A stretch of DNA of 64,000 bases from Obelidium mucronatum (Eukaryota > Chytridiomycota > Chytridiomycetes > Chytridiales > Chytriomycetaceae). The position numbers were made by a program, and so were the translations under genes. The notes beneath the pieces were generated by a model, which did no database searches, was not told where the DNA came from, and saw nothing but the letters and a program-made list of their open reading frames with translations. The DNA lies in the NCBI GenBank assembly GCA_025765595.1, contig JAIVFH010000023.1, positions 248,001 through 312,000 of the forward strand, read 5' to 3'. Every line of letters begins with the position of its first letter. The stretch's first letter is position 1. Below, piece by piece: positions 19,097-33,180 of the stretch.

Positions 19097-21899
19097 ATGC
19101 AAATTGGGTTCACACGCCATCCAACGCACTGCAGACTTCCATTCAACGACGCTGACGCATTGTCCAATGATATCTCTGAATCGGTTGACTCGAGTCGTCT
19201 CGTAACAGGACTGCTGGGTATCACACCATCGTCGGTGGCTGGAATGGTCAAAGTCACTATTGATCCACAGACCGCTGTCACACATTCATGTATTGTGACG
19301 AAACCTCGTCTTGAAGTTCGTTTCAGAGGCGTTGTCGAAACAGTTACAGGTAACTAGCGAGTACTGTCGTTGGGCTCATATCTCTGTGGCACAAGCCTTA
19401 ACAAGGGGATATTTTACTTTTGGTGTTTCTCACTACTCTATATATCCTCTTTTTTGATTTGCCCAGGACGGTCGAGCATGTATGAATTCAAAAGGACGTG
19501 CAAGGTTCTACTCGACGAAAAGCTGTCGTTTCCAAATGCTCTTGAAATTGGACTCAGAACAGATGAAGACGAAGGATTGTCAATGTTGATTCCAGGAACG
19601 TATGAGGTTCCTTTTCGATTCAATTTGCCATCAGTTTTGCCTCCAAGTTTTGATGGACACGGCGGAAAGATATCCTATGTTCTATCTGGTATGTGCTCGT
19701 TAATTTTCGCTTCGATCGATTGTTTAGCCCCCTATTTGTGGGTCTCATTTGCAGTCCCATGGGTAAAATCGCTGGTGGTGGAAATTGCGCGTGCCCCCTT
19801 CCAGCACTGCAGTTGACTTTTTTTTTTAATCACATTTTTTTTATTCCAACTGTCTAGCATCGCTGAAATTCAAGGAAAGGTTTCTTGGCAAATTTCGGAA
19901 AACCTATTCGCGACAAATATCCGAACCAATCCTAATTCGACGATTCAATATGGAGCACATTTTCTCACCGCCATCGGACGTGATCCCTTCAGTTCCCTAC
20001 CGAGAACCCACAATCCAACATACCCCTCCACCCAGCCCTTCCATCTCCCACATTGAATCATTATCATCATCCAACACCAGCTCTCCGACACCTAAACCCT
20101 TTAATTTCTGCGCCACCACCACCACCACCACATCATCCTCGACAGCAGACTCGCTTGTTTCTCAAAATGCCATGCCGCCTGCTATCCCAATATTCCTTCC
20201 CCTTGCACGAGTCACCTCCTTCAACAGTTTGACGACTCTCAACTCTGAAGATGATTTCAACACCCCTATTACATTCTCTAGTCCCCCACCACCGCCATCA
20301 CCACTACATTCTTCTTCTTCTCCATCAGCAGCAGCAGCATCAGCAACTCCACTCGTCCAATACCAGATCCACATTCCTCAACGGAGCCTCGGTCCCAACG
20401 ACCCTCTCTGCTTGAAAATCCACGTTTCAAAACTAAGTCCAGGAATCCAAGTATCAAAAGTGGTGGTTGCGATCGACGTGGAAGCAACAGTACGCGACCG
20501 GTACTACGGCGGAGGTACATTGGTGGAAAGAAGGAATGTCGGGAAATGGGTTCAAGATGGGGGGTGTCTGTGGAATCGGGTGATTGAGATTCAAAGGGGG
20601 GATAGTAGTGGTGGTGGTGGTGGTGGTCACAAGTCTGGGCTTGTTCCGTACAGCCAGTTGGCAGATACGCGGCACTTTGAGCCGTTGCTTCCCTCTGTGC
20701 CTGAAGAAGTAGAGGAACAAGTGGGAGGAAGAGACGATGCAGATGTTGATACTTTGGCTGGTGGTGATGGCGAGCATATGAGTCAGGCGGCGGCGGCGTC
20801 TTCGCCACTTGCTCCTCCTCCGGCTTTTGACAACATTCAAACTGAATTTCTCGTGACAAGATCGGGTCTGAATTCTCCAGCGTCTCTTTTTCCAGAGTCT
20901 GAGAACTTGGCGTCAGATGTGAATGACAGTCGCGAGAACCCACCGCAGCAGCAACAGCAACAGCAGCAGCAGCAACATCGGCGACGTCGGACAGCGTTAC
21001 TGCAAGCCATTTTGAATCAAAATTTACGAATCGTACCAGAGCAAGCCATCCAAGATTCTGGAATTGCATTGAGTAATTCAACCTTATTCCAGGCATGGGA
21101 TTTCAATCAACAACGACAACGAAATCGACAGCGACAACAACACGAGCAACAACAACAGCAACAACAACAGCAACAACAGCAACAACAGCAACACCAACAA
21201 CAACAACAACAAAACCAACACCAACAACAGCAAGATATCGTCCCAGAAACCCACAACAACAAAACCCCCACAAGAAGGACTTTTTTCACCTGGAAAAAGA
21301 AAAAGCAACCCTCCTCGACTTGCACTACCCCTACCACTCCGACTCCCTCCTCCTCTCCCTCTTCCTTTTCCTCGTTCTCATCATCTTCAACACCTTCTCT
21401 AGCAGCAGCTGCAAACTTCTCATTCACATCCCCTTTCCTAACCGTCCGCCATTTCCTCAGCGTCCAAATAATCTGCCACAAACCTTCCCCTTTCATCCGT
21501 GGCCTGAAACAACTGGTTTACTTACCCAACAACAACGCAACAAGTCATAGCAGGAATCACCAGCAGCAACAACTGAGGCGTTCGGCAGCGATTTTGGGCT
21601 GCGTTGGTAGTGGTGGTGGTAGCAGTGTTGGATGTGGTAGTAGTATCATGAGCGGCGGTGGCGGTGTCGGTGGCGGTGGCGGTGGTGGTGGTGGTCTGTT
21701 TAGTGGATATGATGGTTCGTCATCGGCGGTTGGATTCGACTTTGTTGGGGCTCGTGTGGAAACAGAAATGATTTTGCATGGTGCAACGGATCGAGATCGA
21801 GAGTTTTTGAAGGGGTATTGGTATGGACCTGATTTGGTGGCGCATGTGCGCAACAACGCGCAGCAGCACGAGCAGCAGCAGCAACAGCAGCAGCAGTAA
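19097..21899 (+). CDS. Alpha-arrestin-like protein with poly-Gln tracts
   Basis: Three exons (19097-19349, 19467-19688, 19858-21899), 838 aa. The arrestin N-domain is indicated by LGITPSSVAGMVKVTI, then PRLEVRFRG and IPGTYEVPFRFNLPSVLPPS followed by KISYVLSG. The C-domain core is FTSPFLTVRHFLSVQIICHK. Alpha-arrestins link cargo such as membrane transporters to ubiquitin ligases. Long insertions interrupt the fold: Ser/Pro/Thr-rich stretches, an almost pure Gln/His tract around residue 420-450 (about 21118-21240), poly-Gly and a C-terminal Gln run. The exon 3 acceptor at 19857 was chosen because ASLKFKERF then aligns with AKIYFKERS of the paralogue at 22157-25450, with which it is convergent. 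No PPxY motif was picked out with confidence. Confidence 0.75.
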
Positions 21900-22156
21900 T
21901 CTTCGTGGAATATAGCTGGTTTTGCTTTTCATACTTTTTTTTTATCGTATGCAGTTTATAAGAAATATTATACCAAAACAATAAAAGTAGATATTCGACG
22001 TATTTTGTTATTTATTAATATGTAACTTGATGAGAAGAAAAAAACTGGTTTATTTGTACACTTGATAACTTTACATATTATATATATATGGGGATTGCTT
22101 GTTGGTTGTTTTTTTTTTTCTCCATCCATCATCTTCTTTGGCTTTTCCACACCTTA

Positions 22157-25100
22157 TCATTCCTCAATTCTTGAAGGTGTTTTATCGTCCCCATCATTAT
22201 CACCCACAATAACAACAGGTGAAATCGGAACCATCACTACAACATCTTCTTCTTCCTCAAACACCGCACCGTCTGCCCCCGTCGCAGCTGAAGCTGCCGC
22301 CGCCGCCGGTACCGCAGCTGGCGGAGGAGGTGGTGGTGGTGGTCCTTCATACGCAGGAACATGGCTCTCATCATTCACCCAATTAACAACCCCACCAGCC
22401 CCCACAGGACCATACAAATAACTCTGCAAAAAAGTTCGATCCCGTTCGCTTGCAGGGTGTACGACACATCCTGTCTCAACAGCTGTTGTATACCTGAATC
22501 CAAGAGGCAATGCCTTCCGCAGAATTGATTTGAACCCAAACGCTTCCGTGGAACTGGATGAACCGCCACTACCACCAAGACCACCAGCAACACCTACACC
22601 TACACCGATAGAATCGCTTCCAATCTTTGTTTCATGTGTATTAGGTTCAATATAGATTGGCTGGGATCCAATTCCAACAAGTGGAATTGGCTTGTGGCAG
22701 ACAATTTGGATACGCAGCACGTGGCGGACACTCAGGAAAGGTGATGTGAATGTGTTCAGGGGTTTGGTTTCTTGAGCGGGAGAAGACATGAATCTGTTCA
22801 TTATTTTGCGGATTGGCTTGAGTAGCCTGTTGCTGTTGCTGTTGCTTCGATTGTTTCTCAGGGTTTGGTTTTCAGTTGTTGTCATTGTTGCAGGAGGCGA
22901 AGAGGCCGTGCGTTGCATTGCAGGTCGAGTATTTGATAAAGGCGTCGTGGCAGCTGTTGGTGGCAAGGGCGGAGTTTCCATTCGTGGGGGTGGAGCTTGT
23001 GCCGCACCAGAAATGGAACCCGAGTTTCCATATGAAAGGGTACTTCTCATACTAAGTGCACGTGTCAATGTCTGAAACGTAAGAGAGGCTCTGTTGCTTC
23101 TAGTCCTTTGTGCCGTTGGTAGAGGAACAACTTGCTCTGCAGGAGGCTCGCTGCCTGGATCATGAACAGAATCCAGAGACGCTGGGCGAGCGTCAGATTC
23201 GGACGTGTCATCCTCCCCTTCGATATCGTTTTCCACGTTAATGTCAGCAGAGTTGCGTGCTTGGCTAAGCTCGTGCTCGGGGGATTCTGTGATTTCTGTG
23301 GCCCGGCTTGAACGTGCACGAATAAACGTTGGTAGAGCACCCAAGAGTGAGGGAGTGGGCGATCTCAACGATCCAGCAACGCCAGCTCCATCGATAGATT
23401 GAGCTCTTCTCATGCTAGGGCTCCGTGGTCGCTCTTCTGTCAAAGTCCAAGGCTGGAACACCGATGAGTTTCCAGCAGATATACCACTATCCAATGCCAT
23501 TGGAGCCGCAGAGGAAGAAGACGGTTGTCCGCCAGCTTCACGAGTCATTCCCACCCCTAGCGTGCCCTCCGTAACGGTTCCATTTGCATTAACATCGCCT
23601 CCACCGCCAGACGCAACATTCATGGCATCAATCAACATATTCCGCCTGTTAACAATTGGATACGAAGAAAAGTTCCGCGGGATTGTAAATTCGCTATGGA
23701 TCGCATCAAATCGGGGCGGAAGTTCTCTGGGACCGGTGACAACGCCTTCCGAAGATGACTCATCCGTCGTTGTATTTCCCGATCCATCGCGAGTTCCTGC
23801 ACTGGCGCCATCACTACCGTTCCCGTTTGGTGATGTTGAATCCAAGGTTGAAATGTTGACAGTTTCATAGCTGTGATTACGAAACAGCTTACTGGAATTG
23901 ATGTTGATTTTGCGGTTCCAAAAGGAACCCGCATTTTCTGGAACATCTCGATGCTTCATGATGATTTGCGATGTTAATTTTGTTCCCCCCTTTACTGTTT
24001 TCGACGTTACTTCCGCACGAACAATGACATCAATGTGATGCACTTCAAAGCCCTGGACATTATAATAAATCATTTAATTACTTTAAGCAATAACTCAAAA
24101 ATAAAACTGCTCACATCAGGCACTTTAGAAACGTGAACGTTCACTACGATGGGATCATCCGGTCCAAAGCTTCTGCTCGGGACAATAATGTGATATCGAA
24201 CGGGATCTTCCGAATCCAAATTAGAAAATGTCGCAGGTTCTGTAAAGTTGTCGCTGATAACATCGACTTCTCCAGTCAAGGTCCTTGTCAGAGATAAAGG
24301 AGGAAGAAGCATCCCAGATTGGCTATTTGATGAACTTGAAGATACATCTTCTATAATAGCTGATGGACCAGCCGTGGGCGATGCCGGTTGAGCTGGAGGG
24401 GATAAGTTTGCAGGGTTCAACTCCATTGACATTTGAGAGGGCCGACGAGATGACGATGATGAAGCCACACGAGTCATAATCTGGGAAATCCTTCGATTGC
24501 TTGCGTGAGCATTTGAGGAGTCTGACTCATCAGAAGGGTGTGGGTCGTATGGATATTGTGGCACGGGTGAAGAGGCACGGAGGTCAAGGGATTCAGAGGC
24601 GTTAATGATATGCTCGGCATTGTAACGACTGTGGAGTTGAATCAGTCGCAAAGCATCAAAAAAAACCTAAACATACCGAACAAGCACTTGCTCAGTGGCG
24701 AGTTTGTCAAAGTACTGAATTCCGCCGTTCGGCGATCGTTCTTTGAAATAGATCTTTGCTAGGGTGGGGCATTAGAAGCACTGCCTGTATTCGAGAAAAC
24801 AAAGCAAGTTACCCGAAAGCACGTAGGAAACACGGCCGTCGAAGCCCTTGAAGCTGGGCGGCAGGATGTTTGGCAGCGGGAAGCGGAACGGCACTTCGTA
24901 GGTGCCGGGCAGCAGCACGTTCAGGGCGCCGGACGCGTCGCGCCTGAGGCCGAGGTCCAGCGGATCGGCGAACGACAGGCGCTCGTTGATGATTGTCTTG
25001 TCGATCCACGCGAGCGAGTTGAGCGGCGTCTGCCTGAGGAACGACGCCGAGGGGCCTGCGTGGTTCCGTTTGTTAGAGACAACAGAGACAACAGAGACGA

Positions 25101-25450
25101 GAGAGCGACGCACCGCTCGATGTGCGCACGGAGCCCTTCAGGCGCACCTCGAGCACGGGCCGCGTCAGGATGCGCGGGTGCTTCGACGAGAACGCAGGGT
25201 CGACGCGCACGCGCACGAGTCCGGCGACGGCCGCCGGCGTCACGCCCAGGTGGCCCGTGACGAGGCCCGCGCTGCCGCTGCCGCTGCCCGTGCTTCGCGG
25301 GCTCCGCGCGCCCCGCGTGTGCCGCGAGAGCCCCGAGAGCCCCGAGAGCCCAGAGAACCCCGAGAATCCTGACCCGTCAGAGTCCGAGTCCGGCGGCGGC
25401 GGCGCCTGCTGCGTGTGGAGCGGCTGCGTCGGAATGAATTCAATGTGCAT
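22157..25450 (-). CDS. Alpha-arrestin-like protein, paralogue of the gene at 19097
   Basis: Five exons read on the minus strand: 25450-25114, 25055-24813, 24758-24677, 24628-24115 and 24052-22157; 1023 aa. It begins MHIEFIPTQPLH, against MQIGFTRHPTH in the paralogue. Arrestin landmarks are LGVTPAAVAGLVRVRVDP, LLPGTYEVPFRFPLPNILPP, AKIYFKERSPNGG, then FEVHHIDVIVRAEV in the second sheet and FTSPFLSVRHVLRIQIVCHK in the C-domain. Insertions are Ser/Thr/Pro-rich but lack the poly-Gln of the paralogue. Two of its introns (after VLVR and after KVPD) are absent from the paralogue. The first two exons lie in a strongly GC-rich patch (24840-25420). The two genes end 257 bp apart, tail to tail. Confidence 0.76.
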
Positions 25451-25712
25451 GTTTGTAATAAACTTATTTTTGCGTGCTTGGTTGTCCTCGCCACCCACAA
25501 AAAGAAAGAAACAAGCACACAAGCACAAGCTGCAAAGCACACTCCCGTGCGATCCACCCACAAACCCACATCCACGACAAAAAAAAAGAGAAGCAATAAA
25601 AAGAAATTAATCCCAACAGATCACATTGTTCAACTTGTGTTATCTCAATAAAACTTGAAAAAAAAATAAAATGAAATAATATAGAAAAGCAACATTCAAA
25701 CATTCCCCCCTC

Positions 25713-26834
<1,122 letters not shown>

Positions 26835-27321
26835 TTTTTGTTGTTTATTTTGGTTGGAAGCAATGGAAGTGGTTTTTTTTTTTTGGGTAGTTGGCAAATG
26901 TGATTGGATGAAACAGGAATAAAATTATAATTATAATTCGTCTAGAACGTCATCGTTACCAGAACAAATCGAAGCAACCATCACTTTTTCTATATATTTT
27001 CTATTTTGTGCTTGGATCTGTTAAAGCATGTGAATGTAAATCTGAGACAATACAAAAGAAAAAATACCTTTTCTTCTTTCCCCCCCTTGTTCCCTTCCTC
27101 ATAAATATTACATTGTAATTCAACACATACAGAAACACACACAGACTCTCTCTCTCTTTCTTTCTCTCTCTCTTACTCCCTTCCTCTCGCTTGGGGTCCA
27201 AAGTCACACAAAACAGCAGACAACAAACAACCCCGAAAAGAAAAACGCGGCACAACAAAAAAAACGGAAAAAGACAACAACTCAAGAAAAGAAGAAAAAG
27301 AGAAACAAAAAAAAAAAAGGG
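26835..27321. promoter_or_regulatory. Shared upstream region of the two divergent SURF4 genes
   Basis: 487 bp between the two start codons. It holds no gene. It contains A/T-rich sequence, a palindromic-looking ATTATAATTATAAT stretch near 26922, and a long CT-rich microsatellite-like tract near 27150-27185 on the plus strand leading towards copy b. A bidirectional promoter is the natural inference; no specific factor site was identified. Confidence 0.4.
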
Positions 27322-28439
27322 ATGACACAAACACTCAGACGATTCGAAGTATTCTGTGACAAGATTGCCATCCAATGCAAACCATACGTTCCACTCCTCG
27401 CACGTTTCCTCATTATTGCCACTTTTTACGAAGATTCTTTGAGACTCATGAATCAATGGGATGATCAGATTCGATTCCTTAAGCGGTTTCGAGGTTTGTT
27501 TGTTTGTTTTTTTTTTTTTGAGGGGGGGGGGGGGGGGTCTGCCCCCTTCATCAAAAAATTCCTCCCTCCCTGAAAGACACTAACTCAATACGATATTTTT
27601 TTCGATAAAATAGGATTCCCATACACAAGCGCTGAAATCTTCCTCGTCGCCAACATAATCACAATGAGCACGGCCTCCACACTCCTCCTCCTAAAAAAAC
27701 ACACTGCCAGTGCCGCGTTGACGTTGATTTCCGTGATTTTCAGTCAAAGCATTGGATACGGGATTCTCCTCGACACGAGCTTCATTTTCCGGATGTTGTG
27801 TGTTTGTGGGGGGTTGACGCTCTTGTTGGCGGAAAAGGCTATTAGTGAGAGTAGAGAGTTTCGGAATATTCAGTTTGGGAGGATGGGGTTGGAGAAGGGG
27901 TTAGTTTTTTTTTTTTTTTTTTTTTGGCCCCCCCTTTATATAATAACCCCGATTCCCTCGCCTTATTTTTCCTTTTTTTCCAGGAGCGGCACGTATTTTC
28001 AACTCGGTGGACGCGTTCTCTATGTTTTCTTGTTCCTCAGTTTTCTATTTGGTGGCGATGGGGAACTGACGACAACACGAATCAGTGTTGTTGCGTGCTG
28101 TTTTGTTGCATGCGTGGCTGTTGCTGTTGGGTTCAAAGCAAAATGGAGTGCAGCCGCGCTGACTGGGATTGTTGTTCTTGCAAACGTTGTCTTGAATGGA
28201 TGGTGGACGTTACACCAGTTGAGTATCTCTTTTTTTTTTTTTTGTTGGATTTTTTTATTTCCTGAGCTTTGACTTGTACTCTTTGATTAACGAAAAAAAA
28301 AAAAAAAAGTTCTCATCCTAGAAGAGATTTAGAGAGATATGACTTTTTCCAGAATTTGAGTATTATCGGCGGCTTGTTATTGCTGGGACACGTTGGACCA
28401 GGAGAATTGAGTGTCGATGAGAACAAAAAAAACTTTTGA
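27322..28439 (+). CDS. SURF4 family ER cargo receptor, copy b
   Basis: Four exons (27322-27493, 27614-27899, 27984-28217, 28322-28439), 269 aa. Signatures mirror copy a: [55 protein letters not shown], then [20 protein letters not shown]. The terminus is DENKKNF, again a KKxx COPI retrieval signal. Exon junctions fall at the same places in the protein as in copy a, including a third intron that also starts GTTGAG, so the pair arose by duplication of an intron-bearing gene. Intron 1 holds a run of 16 G (27522-27537) and intron 2 a long T run. Having two SURF4 genes suggests split cargo ranges, which is inference. Confidence 0.9.
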
Positions 28440-28722
28440 CGTGACACACACCTCTCACCTCCCCATGTGTGTGAATGTGTGTTTTTGCAAGTGTGGGTTT
28501 TTTCTCCAATGTTTTTTTTTCTACTCCTTTCTTTGGTTGGGGTTTTCTTTATCTTTTAAATATTGACGCTTATTTTCTGTTGTTTTTTTTTTTGACTATT
28601 TTAACATTCTTGTTTTATTCGATTTGCTTCTTTACATATATACCTGTTTACATGATCAATAATAATAACAACTAGTAAAATGCAATAACTTCGTTTTATT
28701 TTCTGGAATAATATCAAAACAC

Positions 28723-29745
28723 TCAAATTTCATCTTCATCAATAACGAAAGTTGTGTCTCCTTCCATTTCTTCTTCATCCTCCTCCTCCTCCGCTTCGTT
28801 CGGTTCGTTTGTAGTATCTTGTTCTAGGGTTGTCCTTGACGAAAGCTGATTATCGGTAGTGGTAGCGGCGGCCGCAGCTGTACTCTCCTCGTTCTCCTCC
28901 GCTTTCGAAAGTCCCGCCAGAAAGTGTAGCAGTTCTTCTTCCATAACCTGCGTTCTGTCCCCTTGATGTTCCTCCTCCTCCACCTCGTCCACGGTATCTC
29001 TTTCTTCGACATTTCCACCATGGCCATCAACGGCTCCTCCGACTTCAAAGGCAGCTTGTTCCCCGTCGTCATCACCACCAACACCCTTCCCACCAACTTC
29101 CTTTCCACTACCACTTGTCGATACAACAGACTCAACAACATCCCCATCCTCACCAACAACAGGTTCTCCTCCCCACTTTTCCAAAGAATCAACACGTTCT
29201 CCAACCGCCAACCCCCCAACACTACTACCCCCACCACCACTTACTCCGTTCAAGAACTCATCAACACAGAGTCCCTCTAACCCACCTACCCATTCCTTCC
29301 TCTTATCCTCACTACCACCACCACCACCACCACCACCACCGCTTCCACCACCGCTTCCACCGCCACCGCCAGAAACAGTAACCAAAACACGACTCGCAGC
29401 TCCCCCGCCTCGCACACTCTTCAAACAACTCCCAGGAACAACTCCTTCCGAAAGTCCAGCACTACTACCACCACCACCACCAAGACAACTCAAATTAACT
29501 ACCCGACACCATCCATCCTGGTACTCTTTCACAACGTGCACCAAATCGCCGGTCGCCAAGGATATCTCGTCGCGTCGTCGCAGGGATGGAATGTGGGGTA
29601 GTTGCGCCGCGTGGGTGGTCTTTAGGGTTGTTGGTGGAGTGTGTGGTTGGACTGTGGTGCTGTTGGTGTTGGTGGTTGTGGCGATGGATGCATTGAATTG
29701 GGCAATCAGGGCACGCGTGCTTGGTCTTAGTTTTATGGGTTTCGG

Positions 29746-29792
<47 letters not shown>

Positions 29793-31799
29793 GCTGTTGT
29801 TGTTGTTGTTGCTCCTGTTGTTGTTGTTGTCGCTCCTGTTTTTCTTGTTGTTGTTGTTGTTGCTGGTGTTTTTGTTGCTGTCGTTCAAAGTCTTGCTGCT
29901 GTGGTAGAATACGTTCTGATTCCCCTTCAACAACATGCTTTTCCGCTGCCACAGGAACAGCGGCATCCACATCCAAAACATTTACAACATCTGCACGCCG
30001 TGCATTCAAATTCGAAGCCGCCATTGAATTGTATCTCTCAACTTTTGAAACACCAACAACAGTCTCGGAATCGACACCAAGGTCTCCCAATACATCTTCC
30101 ATCGTGAGAAGCAGTTTCGCTTTATGCGGGGGGGAAGCCTTTCTTTTTGGATTCGTTTCGTCATGAGTCATCTCATCATCCACATTGTCATGACTATTCG
30201 CTGCTGCAGCTGCAGATGAAGATGGTCCCAATAACAAAGAAACAGAATCGCCGTCAGAATCTGAACAAGATTCAAAGCCATCCAATGCATCGTCTACACC
30301 AACAAGAACTTGCAAGACTTTAAAGGCACGCACTTCTTCAACGAATTGATCGCGTTCTCGTTTGAGTTGGAGACGACTTTGAGTGATTTTGATTGATTCT
30401 TCAACAAGTCGTTTACGCTCTTGTTCGAGTTCAATGTATTGAGAAGATAGATCGTTGTCTTGATTGTTGTTGCTTGGGGTAATGGAATAATTGATTGATG
30501 ATTCGTTGAGGGCTTGCATGAGTTCAGTGTGTTGTGTCAAGAGCGCGTCCAAGATTGCCGAGTCTTCTGGTTGGGGATGGTGGGACGTTGCCACTGAAGC
30601 GGATCGAATTGAGGAGGAATCGAGTACAGGTACAGTCTGTTGACTGTGGTTGGATTCAAGTTGTTCAGGGGACGATGAACGAGGAAGTTGTTGTTCTTGC
30701 TCTTGTTTATGAATAATCCGGGGACTGGAAGGGGGAGTAATTGACCGAGAAGTAGATGCAGATTTTGTTTTGATGGTAGTGATGGGTGCTTTGACAGAGT
30801 TTCTTCTGGTGAGAGCAGATGGCTTCCGAATAGGCGATGCAACGGGTGAAGGAAGTGGTGATTGAGCCTTACTTTGGATGGCTGAAATTGAAGTTGAAGT
30901 TGAAGTTGAGATTGACGATGCTATACAGGAACCAGGTTGAGCCCTTCGGCGGGTCGACACAAAAGACGGGGTGACAGTTTTTACTTTCGAGGAGGCCGAT
31001 GCCTCATCTTCCAGCCAGCCGACGCCATCGATCCATTGCGCCTGTGATCCTTTGTTTTGCTTTAGTTTTGCCAGACACTTTGTGCACGGCAGGCCGTGGT
31101 GTGTCGAGGAGCCGCGGGTCAGGGTGGGTGTTTTGAGGGAGCCTGTGTTTGTTTTTGTTTGTTTAACTCAGGAACACAGAGACACGATGACAAATACACA
31201 CTCATGACGCCTCGCACGGCGTCCGGGCAGCATGCGTTCTTCTCGACCAGCGCCAGCAGATGCGTCTTGACTCTGCGCAGCTCGGCCTCCGCCGCCCGCG
31301 TCTTCGCAGCGGCCGCGCGCGCGGCGTCGTCGGCGGCGCGGCGTCGCTCGCGCAGACCCACGGCGTCGGCGGCGGCCGCCGCGGCGTCCTTCTTCAGCCG
31401 CGCGACGCGGTCCGCAAGCACGTGTGCGTCGCTCTGCGCCGCCGCGAACGCCTCGCCGAGCGCGCCGTGCGCCGCCGTGACGGCGCCGAGCGCGCCGAGC
31501 AGCGAGTGCACCACGCCGACCGCCGCGTCCGCGTCAACGCCGTGCCCGTGTCCACGCCCGTCATGCATCTGCAGGCCCGGGAACCCCGCGAGCGCAAGTA
31601 CGCCGTTGAGCCGCGCGACCTTGGCTGGTGTTGTAGTCGTTGTAGTTGGCATTGGGTTTGGTTGTCCGGCTGTTGCTGTTGCGGCTGTTGAACTGTCCTC
31701 CAACGGCCCAGGCGCTAGTCGCGACACTGGCGTGTCGACCGCGAGCTCAACGGCAAATTCGTCGTCGCTGTCGCTGTCACTGTCGTAACGAGCATACAT
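28723..31799 (-). CDS. SH3-domain protein with coiled coil and poly-Gln
   Basis: Two exons (31799-31202 and 31142-28723), about 1005 aa. The N-terminus MYARYDSDSDSDDEFAVEL is acidic, followed by an Ala/Arg-rich coiled coil (VARLKKDAAAAAADAVGLRE onwards) encoded in a GC-rich patch. Across the intron is a short Cys motif, LPCTKCLAKLKQ. After a long Ser/Thr/Pro-rich segment there is a second coiled coil (YIELEQERKRLVEESIK), a poly-Gln run of about 30 (29748-29830), and an SH3 domain with DEISLATGDLVHVVKEYQDG then WCRVVN and EGVVPGSCL. The C-terminus is Gly-rich then acidic. The intron was placed on the GT at 31201 and the AG at 31143-31144, which keeps frame. SH3 proteins of this kind usually organise cortical actin or signalling; the specific role is unknown. 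Confidence 0.72.
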
Positions 31800-31982
31800 G
31801 TATTCTTTTTTTTTTTTTTAGTTTTGTTTTGTTTCAACTTTCTGCCACACATGTTTTACAACCCAGCCAACCCCCAGTTTCATGTGTATGGACCGCCTTT
31901 ATTTTCATGTAGTAATAATGATTCTTGAAATAATAAAACAAAATAACGATAATTAAAAAAAAAAAAAAAAAAACAAGAACAC

Positions 31983-32528
31983 TCAGAATACTCCCGAAAC
32001 TGCTTGTGCCACAACACGATGGCTACTCATACGCACTTCCCACAAAACCCATGCATGATTGGGCTTGCAAATGAATGCCAAAATAAAGCAAAACAGGAAA
32101 AGTATCCATGCAGCCACAAGAGCTTCTTGCTTGGTAATGCATGGCCGCTTTATCATCGGTTGTCTCCGAATCCGTGTTGTTGTCGATTCTCCACTGTCAT
32201 GATTCAAGTTTTCCGACTCCTCCGACCCTCCAAACATCAAGAGCAACTCTTTTGCTTTCACTGTCGCGATGACGCTATCGTAATCCTTCTTTAGAGTCCG
32301 CAGTCTCTCTTGCTGGACAGCCAGATTCCTTTGGGCAGCCTCCAGCTTGCGTTCCAAATCTCGGGTATCGGCGCTGCCCCCAGTAGTACCACCAGCGCCA
32401 CCTTGTCGGGCTTCTAGCAAATGAACCTTTAACCGGTTTAGCACCTTGGACTTTAACTGGCGTCCAAGGATTCTGCTTTTGGCAAACAGGGCCGCGGGAG
32501 TGATGGGAATCACTTGTTGGTCCTTCAT
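31983..32528 (-). CDS. Small coiled-coil protein with a C-terminal membrane segment
   Basis: 181 aa from ATG 32528; an in-frame ATG at 32648 would add 40 residues, but these look like 5' leader. The order is a basic N-terminus (ITPAALFAKSRILGRQLKSK), a Gly-rich spacer, a coiled coil (DLERKLEAAQRNLAVQQERL and beyond), an Arg/Lys patch (RIRRQPMIKRP), one strong hydrophobic segment (AAWILFLFCFILAFI) and a ~27-residue tail. Not recognised. Topology resembles a tail-anchored-like protein of ER or Golgi, though the lumenal tail is longer than usual. 184 bp of A/T-rich sequence separate its end from the SH3 gene start. Confidence 0.55.
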   Translation of the reverse strand: MKDQQVIPITPAALFAKSRILGRQLKSKVLNRLKVHLLEARQGGAGGTTGGSADTRDLERKLEAAQRNLAVQQERLRTLKKDYDSVIATVKAKELLLMFGGSEESENLNHDSGESTTTRIRRQPMIKRPCITKQEALVAAWILFLFCFILAFICKPNHAWVLWEVRMSSHRVVAQAVSGVF

Positions 32529-33180
32529 TTTGTTTTTGTCTTGTTCGTCGTGCAGATGTTTTGTCGGCTTTTCAGTTCGTGGATATTGTATAGGTCTCTC
32601 TCCTAAAAGGAAAGTCCACAAGAGAGCGCGAGGAGTGAGAGGCAGCAAGCGAAAGAGAGATAAGGCTCGAGCCTTTAAGAGGAGATTTTCTTAATGATTT
32701 TTGCTGCGAGTGGCACAGGTGGCACTGTAATAATAATAAAGGGGAAACTTGAAACAGAAATAATAATTGTCTGAAAAAAAATTTGATCAACAAATCTTGA
32801 AAAATAACCAAGTACAACTGTTCCAAGGGCGATTTTTGTAGCTTTGCTTACCTATGTCCCATTGACTTCTTGGCCTTTCTTGCAGTGAATTTTGATACGT
32901 TAACAAAAAAAAAAACAATTTCTACCTCGAAAACTTTCTGTTTTATACTTTTATCTTGCACCCTTTTCATCAAATTTCTTGGCAATTTGTTATACCTTAC
33001 ATAACAGTAGGAGCTCGTCCTATGCATTGGATGTGGAGATCTACAAGTTTGCATCAAGACCATTGTCCTTTGAATCCTTTCAAAAACCAAACAATGCGAG
33101 AGGCACAAAAAAAAAAGGGGGAAGAAGAGTCTCCTTTTTCCAAATTTAAAAAAAAATACACACAAAAGATCTACACTACA
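32529..33180. other. Intergenic region between divergent genes
   Basis: 652 bp between the coiled-coil protein gene (minus) and the first Kre9-like gene (plus). No coding region could be supported. It holds poly-A tracts, including one ending just before ATG 33181, and presumably the promoters of both genes. Confidence 0.5.

Noticed and set aside
21107..21496. Antisense Cys/Leu-rich and Thr-rich frames across the poly-Gln tract
   Set aside because: They are translations of CAA/CAG repeats in other frames; the Gln frame belongs to the arrestin-like gene.
27522..27537. G16 run as a possible G-quadruplex regulator
   Set aside because: It sits in an intron and homopolymers of this length are often unreliable in assemblies; no other evidence for a function.
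29591..30166. Plus-strand Cys/Val-rich frame across 29740-29890
   Set aside because: It is the complement of the poly-Gln run of the SH3-domain gene and has no other support.
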